Positions 32,501-40,433 of a stretch of 64,000 nt of DNA are shown in pieces (the stretch's first letter is position 1; every line of letters begins with the position of its first letter). The stretch spans positions 1-64,000 of the forward strand of contig CAILUI010000122.1 in NCBI GenBank assembly GCA_903837355.1. Direction: 5' to 3'. Under the pieces are notes generated by a model that had not been told where the DNA came from, did not search any database, and saw only the letters and a list, made by a program, of their open reading frames with translations. Position numbers and translations under genes: made by a program. The DNA is from an uncultured Victivallales bacterium (GTDB lineage Bacteria > Verrucomicrobiota > Lentisphaeria > Oligosphaerales > JAFGRS01).

Positions 32501-35485
32501 ATGAAGGAACAGGACGGCCAAGAGATCCGCGCACTCGACCGGCAAGATGCGCCACACCAGACTCAGACAGGCGAACCGCGGGTCCGTCCCGGGGGCATCC
32601 GTGGGTTGCCGGGAGAACTCGGCGACATCGGCGGGCGTCGTGATGCGGGGCACTATCGTCGGCCTGGAATGACGCTGCCGTGGGGCTTCCTGTTCGTTGC
32701 CAGCCTACTGCTGGCCCAGGTTGCTTCCGCGGCCTACAGCGGCACACAGGTAAGCGTTACAGCAACAACCCCTATTGGCGTTGGCCAGCCCCTGAGTTTC
32801 TCTGCAACCGTCAGGAACACGGGGACGTCCACGTGGACGGGGAGCGGTACTCAACCTGGCTGGCTATTCACGGTCTACGGCGATGACTGCTCGTGGTCGA
32901 CGGCCTGGAGTGACATTACGTACTACGTCTGGCACACCGTTTCATCTGGTGCGACAGACTCCGCGTCAGGTACGTTGGATGCCGCGGACCTCCCGACTGC
33001 GCCGGGGTCCTACTCCTTCTGGGTGTATACCTACTACCCGGTAGACAGTTCGACTGGCAACTACTCCATTATGTCAGGCAGCCCGCAGCTCGTCAGCTTC
33101 GTGATCGGCACTCCATTGACGGTGACCCTCAACCAGGCCGCCGGCCAGGCCGACCCGACCAACGCTTCGCCGATCAACTTCATGGTGGTGTTCAGCGAGA
33201 GTGTGGCGAATTTCGCCACTGGCGATGTGACTCTCAGCGGCACGGCCGGCGCCACCACGGCCACGGTCACCGGCAGCGGCACAACCTACAATGTGGGGGT
33301 CAGCGGCATGACCGCCAGCGGCACGGTGATCGCGAGCATCGCGGCGGGCAAGGCCAGCGACAGCGCCGGTAACCTCAACACCGCCGCGACCAGCACCGAC
33401 AGCACGGTGACCATTGACACCCCGCCGCCGACGGTCACAGACGTCACCTCGAGCACCGCCAACGGCGCCTACAAGGACGGTACGGTGATCCCGGTCACGG
33501 TGACCTTCAGCGAAGCGGTGCTGGTGACCGGTACGCCGCAACTGACCCTGGAGACGGGCAGCGCCGACGCGGTGGTGAACTACAGCAGCGGCAGCGGCAC
33601 GACCACACTGACCTTTCAGTACACCGTCGCCGCCGGGCACACGAGTCCCGACCTGGACTACGTGGCGACCGGCTCCCTGGCGCTGAATGGCGGCACGATC
33701 CGCGACGCCGCGACCAACAACGCCACCCTGACCCTGCCGGCCCCTGGAACGACGCACTCGCTGGGCGCCAACAAGGCCATCGTGATCGATACGACCGCGC
33801 CGACGGCGGGGATCACCTACAGCATCGGGCACGCGGTGCGGGACGCCGACACGCTGACGATCACCGCGACCTTCAGCGAGCCGCTGGCCGACGCACCGGT
33901 GGTGAAGCTCGGGATCGCCTACAGCGGCGGCATCGCGGCCCTAACGGCCACCGCTATGAGCAAGACCGACAGCACGCACTACACCTACAGCCTCAATGTG
34001 CCCGCGGGCAACGGCATCGGCACCGTGGCGCTCTCGGTGGGTACGGACCTGACTGGGAACCTGGTCACCGCCGCGCCGACCTCCGGGGCCACCTTCGTGG
34101 TCGACAACACACCGCCCACAGTCGTGATCAGCGCGCCCTCGTCCGCGACGGCAAGCACAGGGCCAGTGACCTATACGGTGACCTACTCCGGCGCTGACAC
34201 GGTGACCCTGACGGCGGGTAACGTGACGCTGAACAGGACCGGTACGGCCGATGGCAGTGTGGCAGTCTCCGGCAGCGGCACGGCGACGCGCACCGTGACC
34301 CTCTCCAGCCTCACGGGCGACGGCACCTTGGGCATCTCGCTGGCCGCGGGCACAGCCAGCGACAGTGCCGTGAACTTGGCGCCCGCCGCCGGCCCGAGTC
34401 AGACGTTCACCGTGGCCGGCCCTCTGCCCCTGATGGCGTCACCGGCCACGGTCGGCTTCGGGGCCGTGGTCTTGGGCGATACGGCGATCCTCTCGGTTCT
34501 GGTCTCCAACCCTGGCGCTGCCTCCGTCACCGTGCAGGGAGTCAGTGCCTCGCCGTCAGCATTCACTGTGGATGATTTTGTGGGCACACTGGAGGCGGGG
34601 GATGTGCTCTTCATCCCGGTGGCCTTCGCGCCTGCGGCGGCGGTCTCCTATAGCGGCACGCTGGAACTCACCACCACTGCGGGAAGCATCCGGGTGCCGC
34701 TGACCGGCAGCGGGACGACGGCGCCGGTGCGGTTGGAGTTGGGGCGCATGGTTACCCCGCCGCTGGCGGTGGATACCTTGGTTGATGTGCCGGTGCAGCT
34801 CGCGAACCCGACCGGCCTGGCGGTGCTTAGTTTCCGCATTGAGTTCGATGCGACCCGGTTCGAGTTTGCTGAGTTTGTGGCCGACACGGCCCGGGTGACG
34901 AAGACGCCGGACGTATCGACCCCGGCCGCCGATGCCGTGCTGGTGGTAATCGCGGACCTGGCCGGCGACGGCGCAGTGCTGGCCGGCGACGGACTCATCG
35001 GCACGCTCAGGCTACGCAGTACCGCAGCGCTTGAGGCTGCGGTCGTGCCGCTTCTGGTGACTGCTGTCAGCGCCACAGACGCCACCATGAATAGCGTCAC
35101 AGTCGCCGCCCGCAACGGTGAGATCCAGATCGGTGCGGTCGTGCCGACGGTGGACGTGGACAACGACGGCCAAACGAACTTCCGCGATGTCGTGCTCATC
35201 TATCGGCGACTCATGGGGCTACCCACGGTGAAGGAAGGGTGGACCCTGCCGGCGGGCGAGACCGAGACCACCGCCAATGCGCGTATCGACGACCTGCAGG
35301 AGGAGGGGTTCGACGGCTTCGCCCCGCTCGATGTCGACCGTGGCGGTGCCTCGAACTTCCGTGATGTAGTCTTCCTTTACCGCAGGCTGATGGGCCTGCC
35401 TACGCTCAAACCCGGCTGGGCCCTGCCCGCAGGCGAGACCGAGGCCACCGTTAACGCCCGCATCGACAACCTTCGGAAATTCTGA
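32501..35485 (+). CDS. Secreted Ig-like / cohesin-like / dockerin-like modular protein
   Basis: 994 residues from ATG 32501, which has AGGAGG (32490-32495). The signal peptide (LPWGFLFVASLLLAQVASA) begins only at Met57, so either the leader is unusually long or ATG 32669 is used. Domains in order: beta-sandwich (60-205), two bacterial Ig-like repeats beginning TVTLNQAAGQADPTNASP and TVTDVTSSTANG, two more Ig-like units, an ASPM/Hydin-like unit (near SPATVGFGAVVLGDTAILSV), a cohesin-like sandwich (LELGRMVTPPLAVDTLVDVP), and a C-terminal pair of dockerin-like loops, DVDNDGQTNFRDVVLIYRRL (about 884) and DVDRGGASNFRDVVFLYRRL (about 943). It heads a three-gene operon and faces a C25 protease gene. 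It is probably a surface or extracellular assembly component. Confidence 0.8.
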   Translation: MKEQDGQEIRALDRQDAPHQTQTGEPRVRPGGIRGLPGELGDIGGRRDAGHYRRPGMTLPWGFLFVASLLLAQVASAAYSGTQVSVTATTPIGVGQPLSFSATVRNTGTSTWTGSGTQPGWLFTVYGDDCSWSTAWSDITYYVWHTVSSGATDSASGTLDAADLPTAPGSYSFWVYTYYPVDSSTGNYSIMSGSPQLVSFVIGTPLTVTLNQAAGQADPTNASPINFMVVFSESVANFATGDVTLSGTAGATTATVTGSGTTYNVGVSGMTASGTVIASIAAGKASDSAGNLNTAATSTDSTVTIDTPPPTVTDVTSSTANGAYKDGTVIPVTVTFSEAVLVTGTPQLTLETGSADAVVNYSSGSGTTTLTFQYTVAAGHTSPDLDYVATGSLALNGGTIRDAATNNATLTLPAPGTTHSLGANKAIVIDTTAPTAGITYSIGHAVRDADTLTITATFSEPLADAPVVKLGIAYSGGIAALTATAMSKTDSTHYTYSLNVPAGNGIGTVALSVGTDLTGNLVTAAPTSGATFVVDNTPPTVVISAPSSATASTGPVTYTVTYSGADTVTLTAGNVTLNRTGTADGSVAVSGSGTATRTVTLSSLTGDGTLGISLAAGTASDSAVNLAPAAGPSQTFTVAGPLPLMASPATVGFGAVVLGDTAILSVLVSNPGAASVTVQGVSASPSAFTVDDFVGTLEAGDVLFIPVAFAPAAAVSYSGTLELTTTAGSIRVPLTGSGTTAPVRLELGRMVTPPLAVDTLVDVPVQLANPTGLAVLSFRIEFDATRFEFAEFVADTARVTKTPDVSTPAADAVLVVIADLAGDGAVLAGDGLIGTLRLRSTAALEAAVVPLLVTAVSATDATMNSVTVAARNGEIQIGAVVPTVDVDNDGQTNFRDVVLIYRRLMGLPTVKEGWTLPAGETETTANARIDDLQEEGFDGFAPLDVDRGGASNFRDVVFLYRRLMGLPTLKPGWALPAGETEATVNARIDNLRKF

Positions 35486-35518
35486 ACTGAGAGCCTCAAG
35501 GAAAAGGAACTGACGAAC

Positions 35519-35986
35519 ATGAAGACATGGATGGCGGTAATCATCATGCTGCCCGCGATTCTGGCGGGCAGTCGCAGTGCGGCCGGGGACCGGGTGTTCC
35601 TGGAGACGGGCGCCAGGAATGCGCAGACGGGCGCGGTTCGCGTCGCCGTGTGCCTGGACACTGACAAGCCGCTGGTCTGCTTCTCCGTGAAGCTCACTGC
35701 AGCCGGTGAGCGCCGCGAACTGGGATCGGCAACCGCCGTCCTCAATGAGGCACGCCTGCCGTGGAAAGACCGCGCCGTGAACGTCGAAGCCGAGGGAGCC
35801 TGCCTGGCGTTCAGCGTCGCCGACCTGAGCGGCGAGAATGTCATGGTCAAGCCGGGCAAGGGCTGGGTCTTCGCGGTCGACCTGGCTCCGGCGCCCGGCG
35901 CGACGGCGCCGGAGATCAGAATCGAGGAAGCCAAGGCCTTCGACCGCAACGGCAACGAGATCAAGATCAGTTCCGCAGACCGCTGA
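35519..35986 (+). CDS. Small secreted cohesin-like protein
   Basis: 155 residues: signal peptide (KTWMAVIIMLPAILAGSRSAAG) followed by one beta-sandwich (AVRVAVCLDTDKPLVCFSVKL, ACLAFSVADLSGENVMVKPG, WVFAVDLAPAPGA) with the strand pattern of cohesin-like domains. AAGGAAAAGGAA upstream acts as ribosome binding site; the gap to the preceding gene is 33 bases. It may bind the dockerin-like tail of the upstream protein. That is inference from adjacency and fold type only. Confidence 0.7.
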   Translation: MKTWMAVIIMLPAILAGSRSAAGDRVFLETGARNAQTGAVRVAVCLDTDKPLVCFSVKLTAAGERRELGSATAVLNEARLPWKDRAVNVEAEGACLAFSVADLSGENVMVKPGKGWVFAVDLAPAPGATAPEIRIEEAKAFDRNGNEIKISSADR

Positions 35987-36001
35987 TCGAGGAGAGACGA
36001 C

Positions 36002-36619
36002 GTGCGTAACCTCTTGCGACGAATTGCGGCCATCACCGCTCTGAGCTTGGCCCTCGGGGCGGTGGCAGCCGGGAACACACTGAGCGCGCCGCAGGTCACC
36101 GTCACGGCCCTGCCTACCACGGTGAGCGTGCAGATCGCGCTGACTGTGGACCGCCCGCTCGCGGCGCTGGGGTTCAGCCTGGAGTTCAACGTCGACTACC
36201 TCGAGACAACGACGGCCCAAGTGACCCCGGTGGCGGCGCGCTTCGCCAGCGCTACGCCGCCGGTCAGCATCGACGTGGTCGCGGGACGAATCACCTGGAG
36301 TGCAGCGGACTTCACCGGCGAGACCGTGATCCTGGCAGGTGGCGGCCCCTTGGTATCGGTGCAGTTCACCGTCAAGGCCGCCCTGGCGGGTGCGCCTGGA
36401 CAGTCGGCCATACTGCACCTGACGGGAGTCAGGGAGGTCTACGATACGAACCTCAGCGGGGTTACCATCGGCACGGTGCAGAATGGCAGCGTGGGGTACG
36501 ACAGCGTGCCGCCCACGGTGACCCTCAACCAGGCAGCCGGCCAGGCCGATCCGACCAATGGGTCACCGGAAGGCTCAAGGCCCACGGTTCGCCGGCCCCT
36601 ATTCCGGCCGGAACACTAG
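36002..36619 (+). CDS. Secreted cohesin-like protein, truncated inside an Ig-like repeat
   Basis: 205 residues from GTG 36002 with GAGGAGAG in front and a signal peptide (LRRIAAITALSLALGAVAAG). Residues 25-160 form a cohesin-like sandwich (VSVQIALTVDRPLAALGFSLEFNVDYL, FTGETVILAGGGPLVSVQFTV). At residue 172 the Ig-like repeat of the first operon gene begins again (TVTLNQAAGQADPTNGSP) but breaks after 18 residues. The remaining EGSRPTVRRPLFRPEH reads antisense through the end of the C25 gene. The original gene was therefore longer and has lost its 3' part, probably Ig repeats and a dockerin-like tail. Confidence 0.7.
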   Translation: MRNLLRRIAAITALSLALGAVAAGNTLSAPQVTVTALPTTVSVQIALTVDRPLAALGFSLEFNVDYLETTTAQVTPVAARFASATPPVSIDVVAGRITWSAADFTGETVILAGGGPLVSVQFTVKAALAGAPGQSAILHLTGVREVYDTNLSGVTIGTVQNGSVGYDSVPPTVTLNQAAGQADPTNGSPEGSRPTVRRPLFRPEH

Positions 36620-39600
36620 GTACCCGGCACCTGGCCGGAGGTCGCTGTGGACGGCCTCCCAGCCGCTCGTGCTCCAGGCCCAGGCCAGGCGCGGCGCACC
36701 GGGCAGAGTTGCTACGGGCAGGCAGCGGCTGACACCGCAGGCGTTCCACCCGGGCGCCAGGACGGACGTCGCCTCGGGCGCCTCGAAGCCACTCAGTTCA
36801 AGGCGGGTAGGCGCGGGCGCGTACACCCAGTAAGGCCTCAGCGACGCCAGCGTCTGCACGGCACCGCGCCTCTGACCACGGTCGTCGCAATGGCGCCGAT
36901 CCAAGGCCGCCAGAGCCGTGGGAACGCCGCCGTCAGGAAGGTCCAGTGGCAGTGAGATCAGATTCCAGCCGGGCCGCAACACCAGCACGAAACGAGTGGC
37001 GCGACGCGGCCACCACAGGTACGCCCCAGCGGTCGGCGCGACGCCGCCGCTGAAAGCTAGCCAACCGCCGAACGCGGCCGGACTGAGCACCGGCCCAGCG
37101 CAGCGCACGCCGATGCTCACCACTCCCCCGCGCAGTGCCGCCTCGTCCAACACCCAGGAGACGGCGAGCCCATCCCGACGCGGCCCCGGCAGGACGCGCC
37201 CCGCTGCGTCGCGGCCGCTGCCGGTCGTCACCTGCCAGCCCGCCGGCAACACCTCGGTGAGGATCGCACAGGCACCGGCAGGTACGGAGTCGGTCAGGCC
37301 GAGATCGATGCGGACGGTCTCGTCCCCGCCCGGCAGGTAGCGTGCCGCACCGAAGCTGCGGCGGGGCGTGGCGCCGCGCCACATACCTGCCGGCACGGCG
37401 GGCGCGGCCTGGCTCCCCTGCCCCCAGCGCTCTCGCGCCTCAGTCCAGGCGGCGGCCGTGGCGCAGCCTGAGGCAACGACGGCGGCGTACGCCAGCAACT
37501 CCGGGCTGTCGATGTCCGTATCGCCGCCGCCAGCGGCAGAGGTCATGCCCTCGATGAGCACGTCGAACTCCGCCGCGGCCGAGAGCGGCGGCACGCTGTC
37601 GTCGGCGGCACAGACCACCACCCGCCAGACCCCGCAGTCCGTCGGCGTACCGGCAAGGGTGCCATCCGGCGCCAGGCTCAGACCGTCGGGAAGCGGGCTG
37701 GCCGTGCTCCACAGCAGGCTGTTGCCATTGCCGCCACGAGCCACCAGGTTGGCCGCATAGGGGACGCCGTACCGCCCCCCCGGCAGCGCCACCGTAAGCA
37801 CCTCGACGGGCGGTGGTTCTGCCCTGACTTCGACGGCAGCCTGATAGGGGATCACGTCAACCGCATAGACGGTGACAGTAAGCACGTCCGATACAAGATC
37901 GGCAGGCACAGAGAAGCGCGCGAAGCCCTGGGCATCGGTGGTGCACAGCCACTGCACCCCGCCCGGCGCGTAGATGCAGGCCGTTAGCCCGGCCAGCGCG
38001 CGGCCCGTGCCCGCGTCCTGCACCGTGAGCTCAAAGGGTGCCCCCCGCGCTGCCGCCTGCCCGTGGGCCACCCGCAAAGCCGTGGGAACCCGCGTCCGCA
38101 CCCCCAGCGTGGGGTCACCGAAAAGATGCGTCTGCTCAACGATCCGCCGCGCGGCCGCGTCACCTTCGACCGGCGTCGCCAGGCAGAAGTCCACGGCCCG
38201 CTGCACGGCGCCGAAGGTCAACTCGCTGGCCGTGGCCCGCGGCAGACCGCCGGCAAAGGTCAGCCCCCCACTGGCGAACTGCGCCCGCCGCGTGAGGTAG
38301 GCAGTGAAGCTCTGCAGCATGACCACCGGCGGATCCCAGTCCATGGTGGAGGTCGCGCCGACGGCCGCGACCGCCCCCGCCGGCGCGCCGGCGCTGCCCC
38401 CCTTCAGCAAGGCCTCGCACAGGCAGTCCGTCGCCAGGGTGAAGTTACCGGTGTGGCAGGCGGCGCTCAGCACGAAGGGCAGCGCCGCCCCAGCGTGCAG
38501 GAGCCGGTTGACGTCGCCGACGGCAAACCCGGTCGTCCGCCAGCTTTGCTGCAGGCCGTGTCCGAGATAGAGAACCAGTCCGCGACCGCCGTTCCAGGCG
38601 TCCGCCAGCAGCTCCTTGGTGGGGGCCACCCCGGGCCGGTCATAGAGTGCGTCGCAGGGCGAGACGCCATAGCCAGCCAGATCCAGACGAGCGACCTCCA
38701 TGGCCTCACGGTCCAACAGGCCGAGGTTGCCCTGGTTCTCATTGGAGGCCACCGCTGTGGCCGCGGCGCAGCCGTCGCCCGGCGCGGGCCACTGCCAGCG
38801 CTCGTACATGACCGCGCGGCTGAGTTGCGCCGCCAGATCGCCGGCGGAGGTCGCCGTCAGGCGGGAGATGCTGAGGTCGTGGTAGCGGTCGGCGGCGCCA
38901 TCCAGCAGTGTATACACCGTATCGGACGGTGGCACCGCGGTCTGGGCCGGCGGGATGGCGCCCTCGTCGCCGAGCAGGATTACGTTGGCGCGATCCTTAC
39001 CCTCGGCAAAGGCGCGGATCAGGGCCTTGACGCTGGCCACGGTCGGCCGAACTGCGAGTGCCTGTATGCTGACCGCTACGCCTCGCTGTTGCTTCCAGAG
39101 CGCGAACTCGGCCAACGCGGGCGCCGGGCGCAGGGACTCGGGAACCAGCACCAGCAGCGACTCCTGAACGACGCCGGACTCCACCCCCTTCAGCGCCTGG
39201 GCCGCCGGCTCGGGCCAGCGCTGCGCGGCGATCGCCAAACGTGACCGCGGGCTGCCGGCCAGCTCCGCCGCGGCGGCGGCGCCACGCACGCGCACCTCCA
39301 GACGTCGACAGACCCCCAAAACCCCGGCCGCGGCATCGTAGCGGAAGGGACAGAGAATAACCCCGACCCCCCGCCAGCCGCGCCAGCCGTAGACGGCGGT
39401 CAGCCGTGCCGGCGTCTCGGGAAACCGTCCCCCTGCCCCGCGGCCAACGCCCCCGACCGTGGCCGCCGCGCTCGGGGGTGCGGCGCGGGAAACAAAACCT
39501 GGCGACGGCAGCAGCGGCGGACAGGCCGTCTCCTCCCACGTCGCGGACACGATCTCGAGCTCCGGCTCGGCGCCTGCGCCCAGCAATACGTCGTAGCGCA

Positions 39601-40066
39601 CCACGGGCAGCGGGGCCTCGCCGCGCACCGCGAGCGGCCAGGCGTCACCCAGAGTCACAGCCCAGCCACCGCCCCCGGCCGGCTGCAAAGCGTAGTCGGA
39701 GACCGTCAGCGTCACGGTCTGGAGGGTCGCCGCCGTGACCTCGGCGGCGAGCGTGTAGGGCGCCGGGGCGGGCGCCGACCCCGGCCAGCCGGCCGCGGCG
39801 GGAAGAGCCAGCGGCTGGATCGCCGCGGCGGCCGACACAACGGCAACCGGCGCCCGCGCCGCCGGTCGCGCCGAACCGACACCGGCAGCGGCCCCAGGCA
39901 ACCGCCGGACAGGCGCCGGCAGCCCGGTCGCCCGCTCGCGGCACCACCACAGCCCCAGGCCAATGGCCAGCACCGCAGCGCCGCAGGCGAGAAGGCGCCG
40001 CCGCCGCCGCACGGCGGGACACGAACTCGACACCGACCACGGCGACTCTGACAGAGGGGGCTGCAT
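36599..40066 (-). CDS. Peptidase C25 (gingipain-type) surface protease with Ig-like C-terminal region
   Basis: 1155 residues. The N-terminus has one membrane segment (RRRRLLACGAAVLAIGLGLWW), suggesting a signal anchor. The C25 catalytic domain spans about 390-690: LLVLVPESLRP, NVILLGDEGAIPP, LVLYLGHG with His503, and LSAACHTGNF with Cys537, so the caspase-like His/Cys dyad is intact. An Ig-like putative-binding unit (YGVPYAANLVARGGNG...LSLAPDGTLAGTP) follows. The last 130 residues hold two GWN-type beta motifs (RPGWNLISLPL, APGWNACGVS). C25 enzymes cleave proteins outside the cell and often mature surface proteins. The gene converges on the cohesin/dockerin operon and overlaps its last gene by 21 bases. 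I chose ATG 40066; an in-frame ATG at 40075 lies inside the -10 box. Confidence 0.83.
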   Translation of the reverse strand: MQPPLSESPWSVSSSCPAVRRRRRLLACGAAVLAIGLGLWWCRERATGLPAPVRRLPGAAAGVGSARPAARAPVAVVSAAAAIQPLALPAAAGWPGSAPAPAPYTLAAEVTAATLQTVTLTVSDYALQPAGGGGWAVTLGDAWPLAVRGEAPLPVVRYDVLLGAGAEPELEIVSATWEETACPPLLPSPGFVSRAAPPSAAATVGGVGRGAGGRFPETPARLTAVYGWRGWRGVGVILCPFRYDAAAGVLGVCRRLEVRVRGAAAAAELAGSPRSRLAIAAQRWPEPAAQALKGVESGVVQESLLVLVPESLRPAPALAEFALWKQQRGVAVSIQALAVRPTVASVKALIRAFAEGKDRANVILLGDEGAIPPAQTAVPPSDTVYTLLDGAADRYHDLSISRLTATSAGDLAAQLSRAVMYERWQWPAPGDGCAAATAVASNENQGNLGLLDREAMEVARLDLAGYGVSPCDALYDRPGVAPTKELLADAWNGGRGLVLYLGHGLQQSWRTTGFAVGDVNRLLHAGAALPFVLSAACHTGNFTLATDCLCEALLKGGSAGAPAGAVAAVGATSTMDWDPPVVMLQSFTAYLTRRAQFASGGLTFAGGLPRATASELTFGAVQRAVDFCLATPVEGDAAARRIVEQTHLFGDPTLGVRTRVPTALRVAHGQAAARGAPFELTVQDAGTGRALAGLTACIYAPGGVQWLCTTDAQGFARFSVPADLVSDVLTVTVYAVDVIPYQAAVEVRAEPPPVEVLTVALPGGRYGVPYAANLVARGGNGNSLLWSTASPLPDGLSLAPDGTLAGTPTDCGVWRVVVCAADDSVPPLSAAAEFDVLIEGMTSAAGGGDTDIDSPELLAYAAVVASGCATAAAWTEARERWGQGSQAAPAVPAGMWRGATPRRSFGAARYLPGGDETVRIDLGLTDSVPAGACAILTEVLPAGWQVTTGSGRDAAGRVLPGPRRDGLAVSWVLDEAALRGGVVSIGVRCAGPVLSPAAFGGWLAFSGGVAPTAGAYLWWPRRATRFVLVLRPGWNLISLPLDLPDGGVPTALAALDRRHCDDRGQRRGAVQTLASLRPYWVYAPAPTRLELSGFEAPEATSVLAPGWNACGVSRCLPVATLPGAPRLAWAWSTSGWEAVHSDLRPGAGYLVFRPE

Positions 40067-40073
40067 CGCCGCC

Positions 40074-40079
40074 ATTATA
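40074..40079 (-). promoter_or_regulatory. Consensus -10 (TATAAT) of the C25 gene
   Basis: A perfect TATAAT on the minus strand ends 7 bases before ATG 40066. With normal spacing transcription would begin at or next to that ATG, so a leaderless mRNA is likely. No clear -35 is visible. Confidence 0.5.
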
Positions 40080-40127
40080 GCCGTTCGGCAGCGGCACTGC
40101 GAGGGGACGGACCCGTAGGCCGGGGCT

Positions 40128-40288
40128 GTTCCGTTTTCCCAACGACCATCGGTGTTGGTCACCGGCACGGTGAAAGCGTGAGAGCGTGATTGCGTGAGGG
40201 TTACGGCGCGTGTGCCGGCCGTCTGCCACGAATCCACGCTTTCACGTTCTCACCCGCTCACCCGTAGCGGGAACCGCGATCTTGGAAC
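40128..40288 (+). repeat. 161-base dispersed palindromic element, copy B
   Basis: Partner of 24609-24769, in opposite orientation, with three substitutions seen. Ends are GTTCC/GGAAC. A 14-base direct repeat, CCCGTAGGCCGGGG, flanks it at 40112-40125 and 40296-40309. Occupies the divergent region between the C25 protease and the 1088-residue exoprotein gene. Confidence 0.85.
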
Positions 40289-40301
40289 CGCCCTGCCCGT
40301 A

Positions 40302-40325
40302 GGCCGGGGGTGCCAGTACCCGGCC
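40302..40325 (+). repeat. Hairpin element GGCCGGG-N10-CCCGGCC, copy 1
   Basis: Perfect 7-base stem (40302-40308 with 40319-40325) around the loop GGTGCCAGTA. The same loop recurs on the minus strand at 44809-44832 with a stem that has changed at one base pair on both arms. Confidence 0.7.
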
Positions 40326-40433
40326 GCGGTCAGAGCCTCAACCTGTACCCGTGGCGGAAGCCAGGTGCAGGGGTTAGGGTTACGTCCTGCCACGGAAGGC
40401 CGGGAACCCATCCGGCAACCGCCAACGGGGAAG

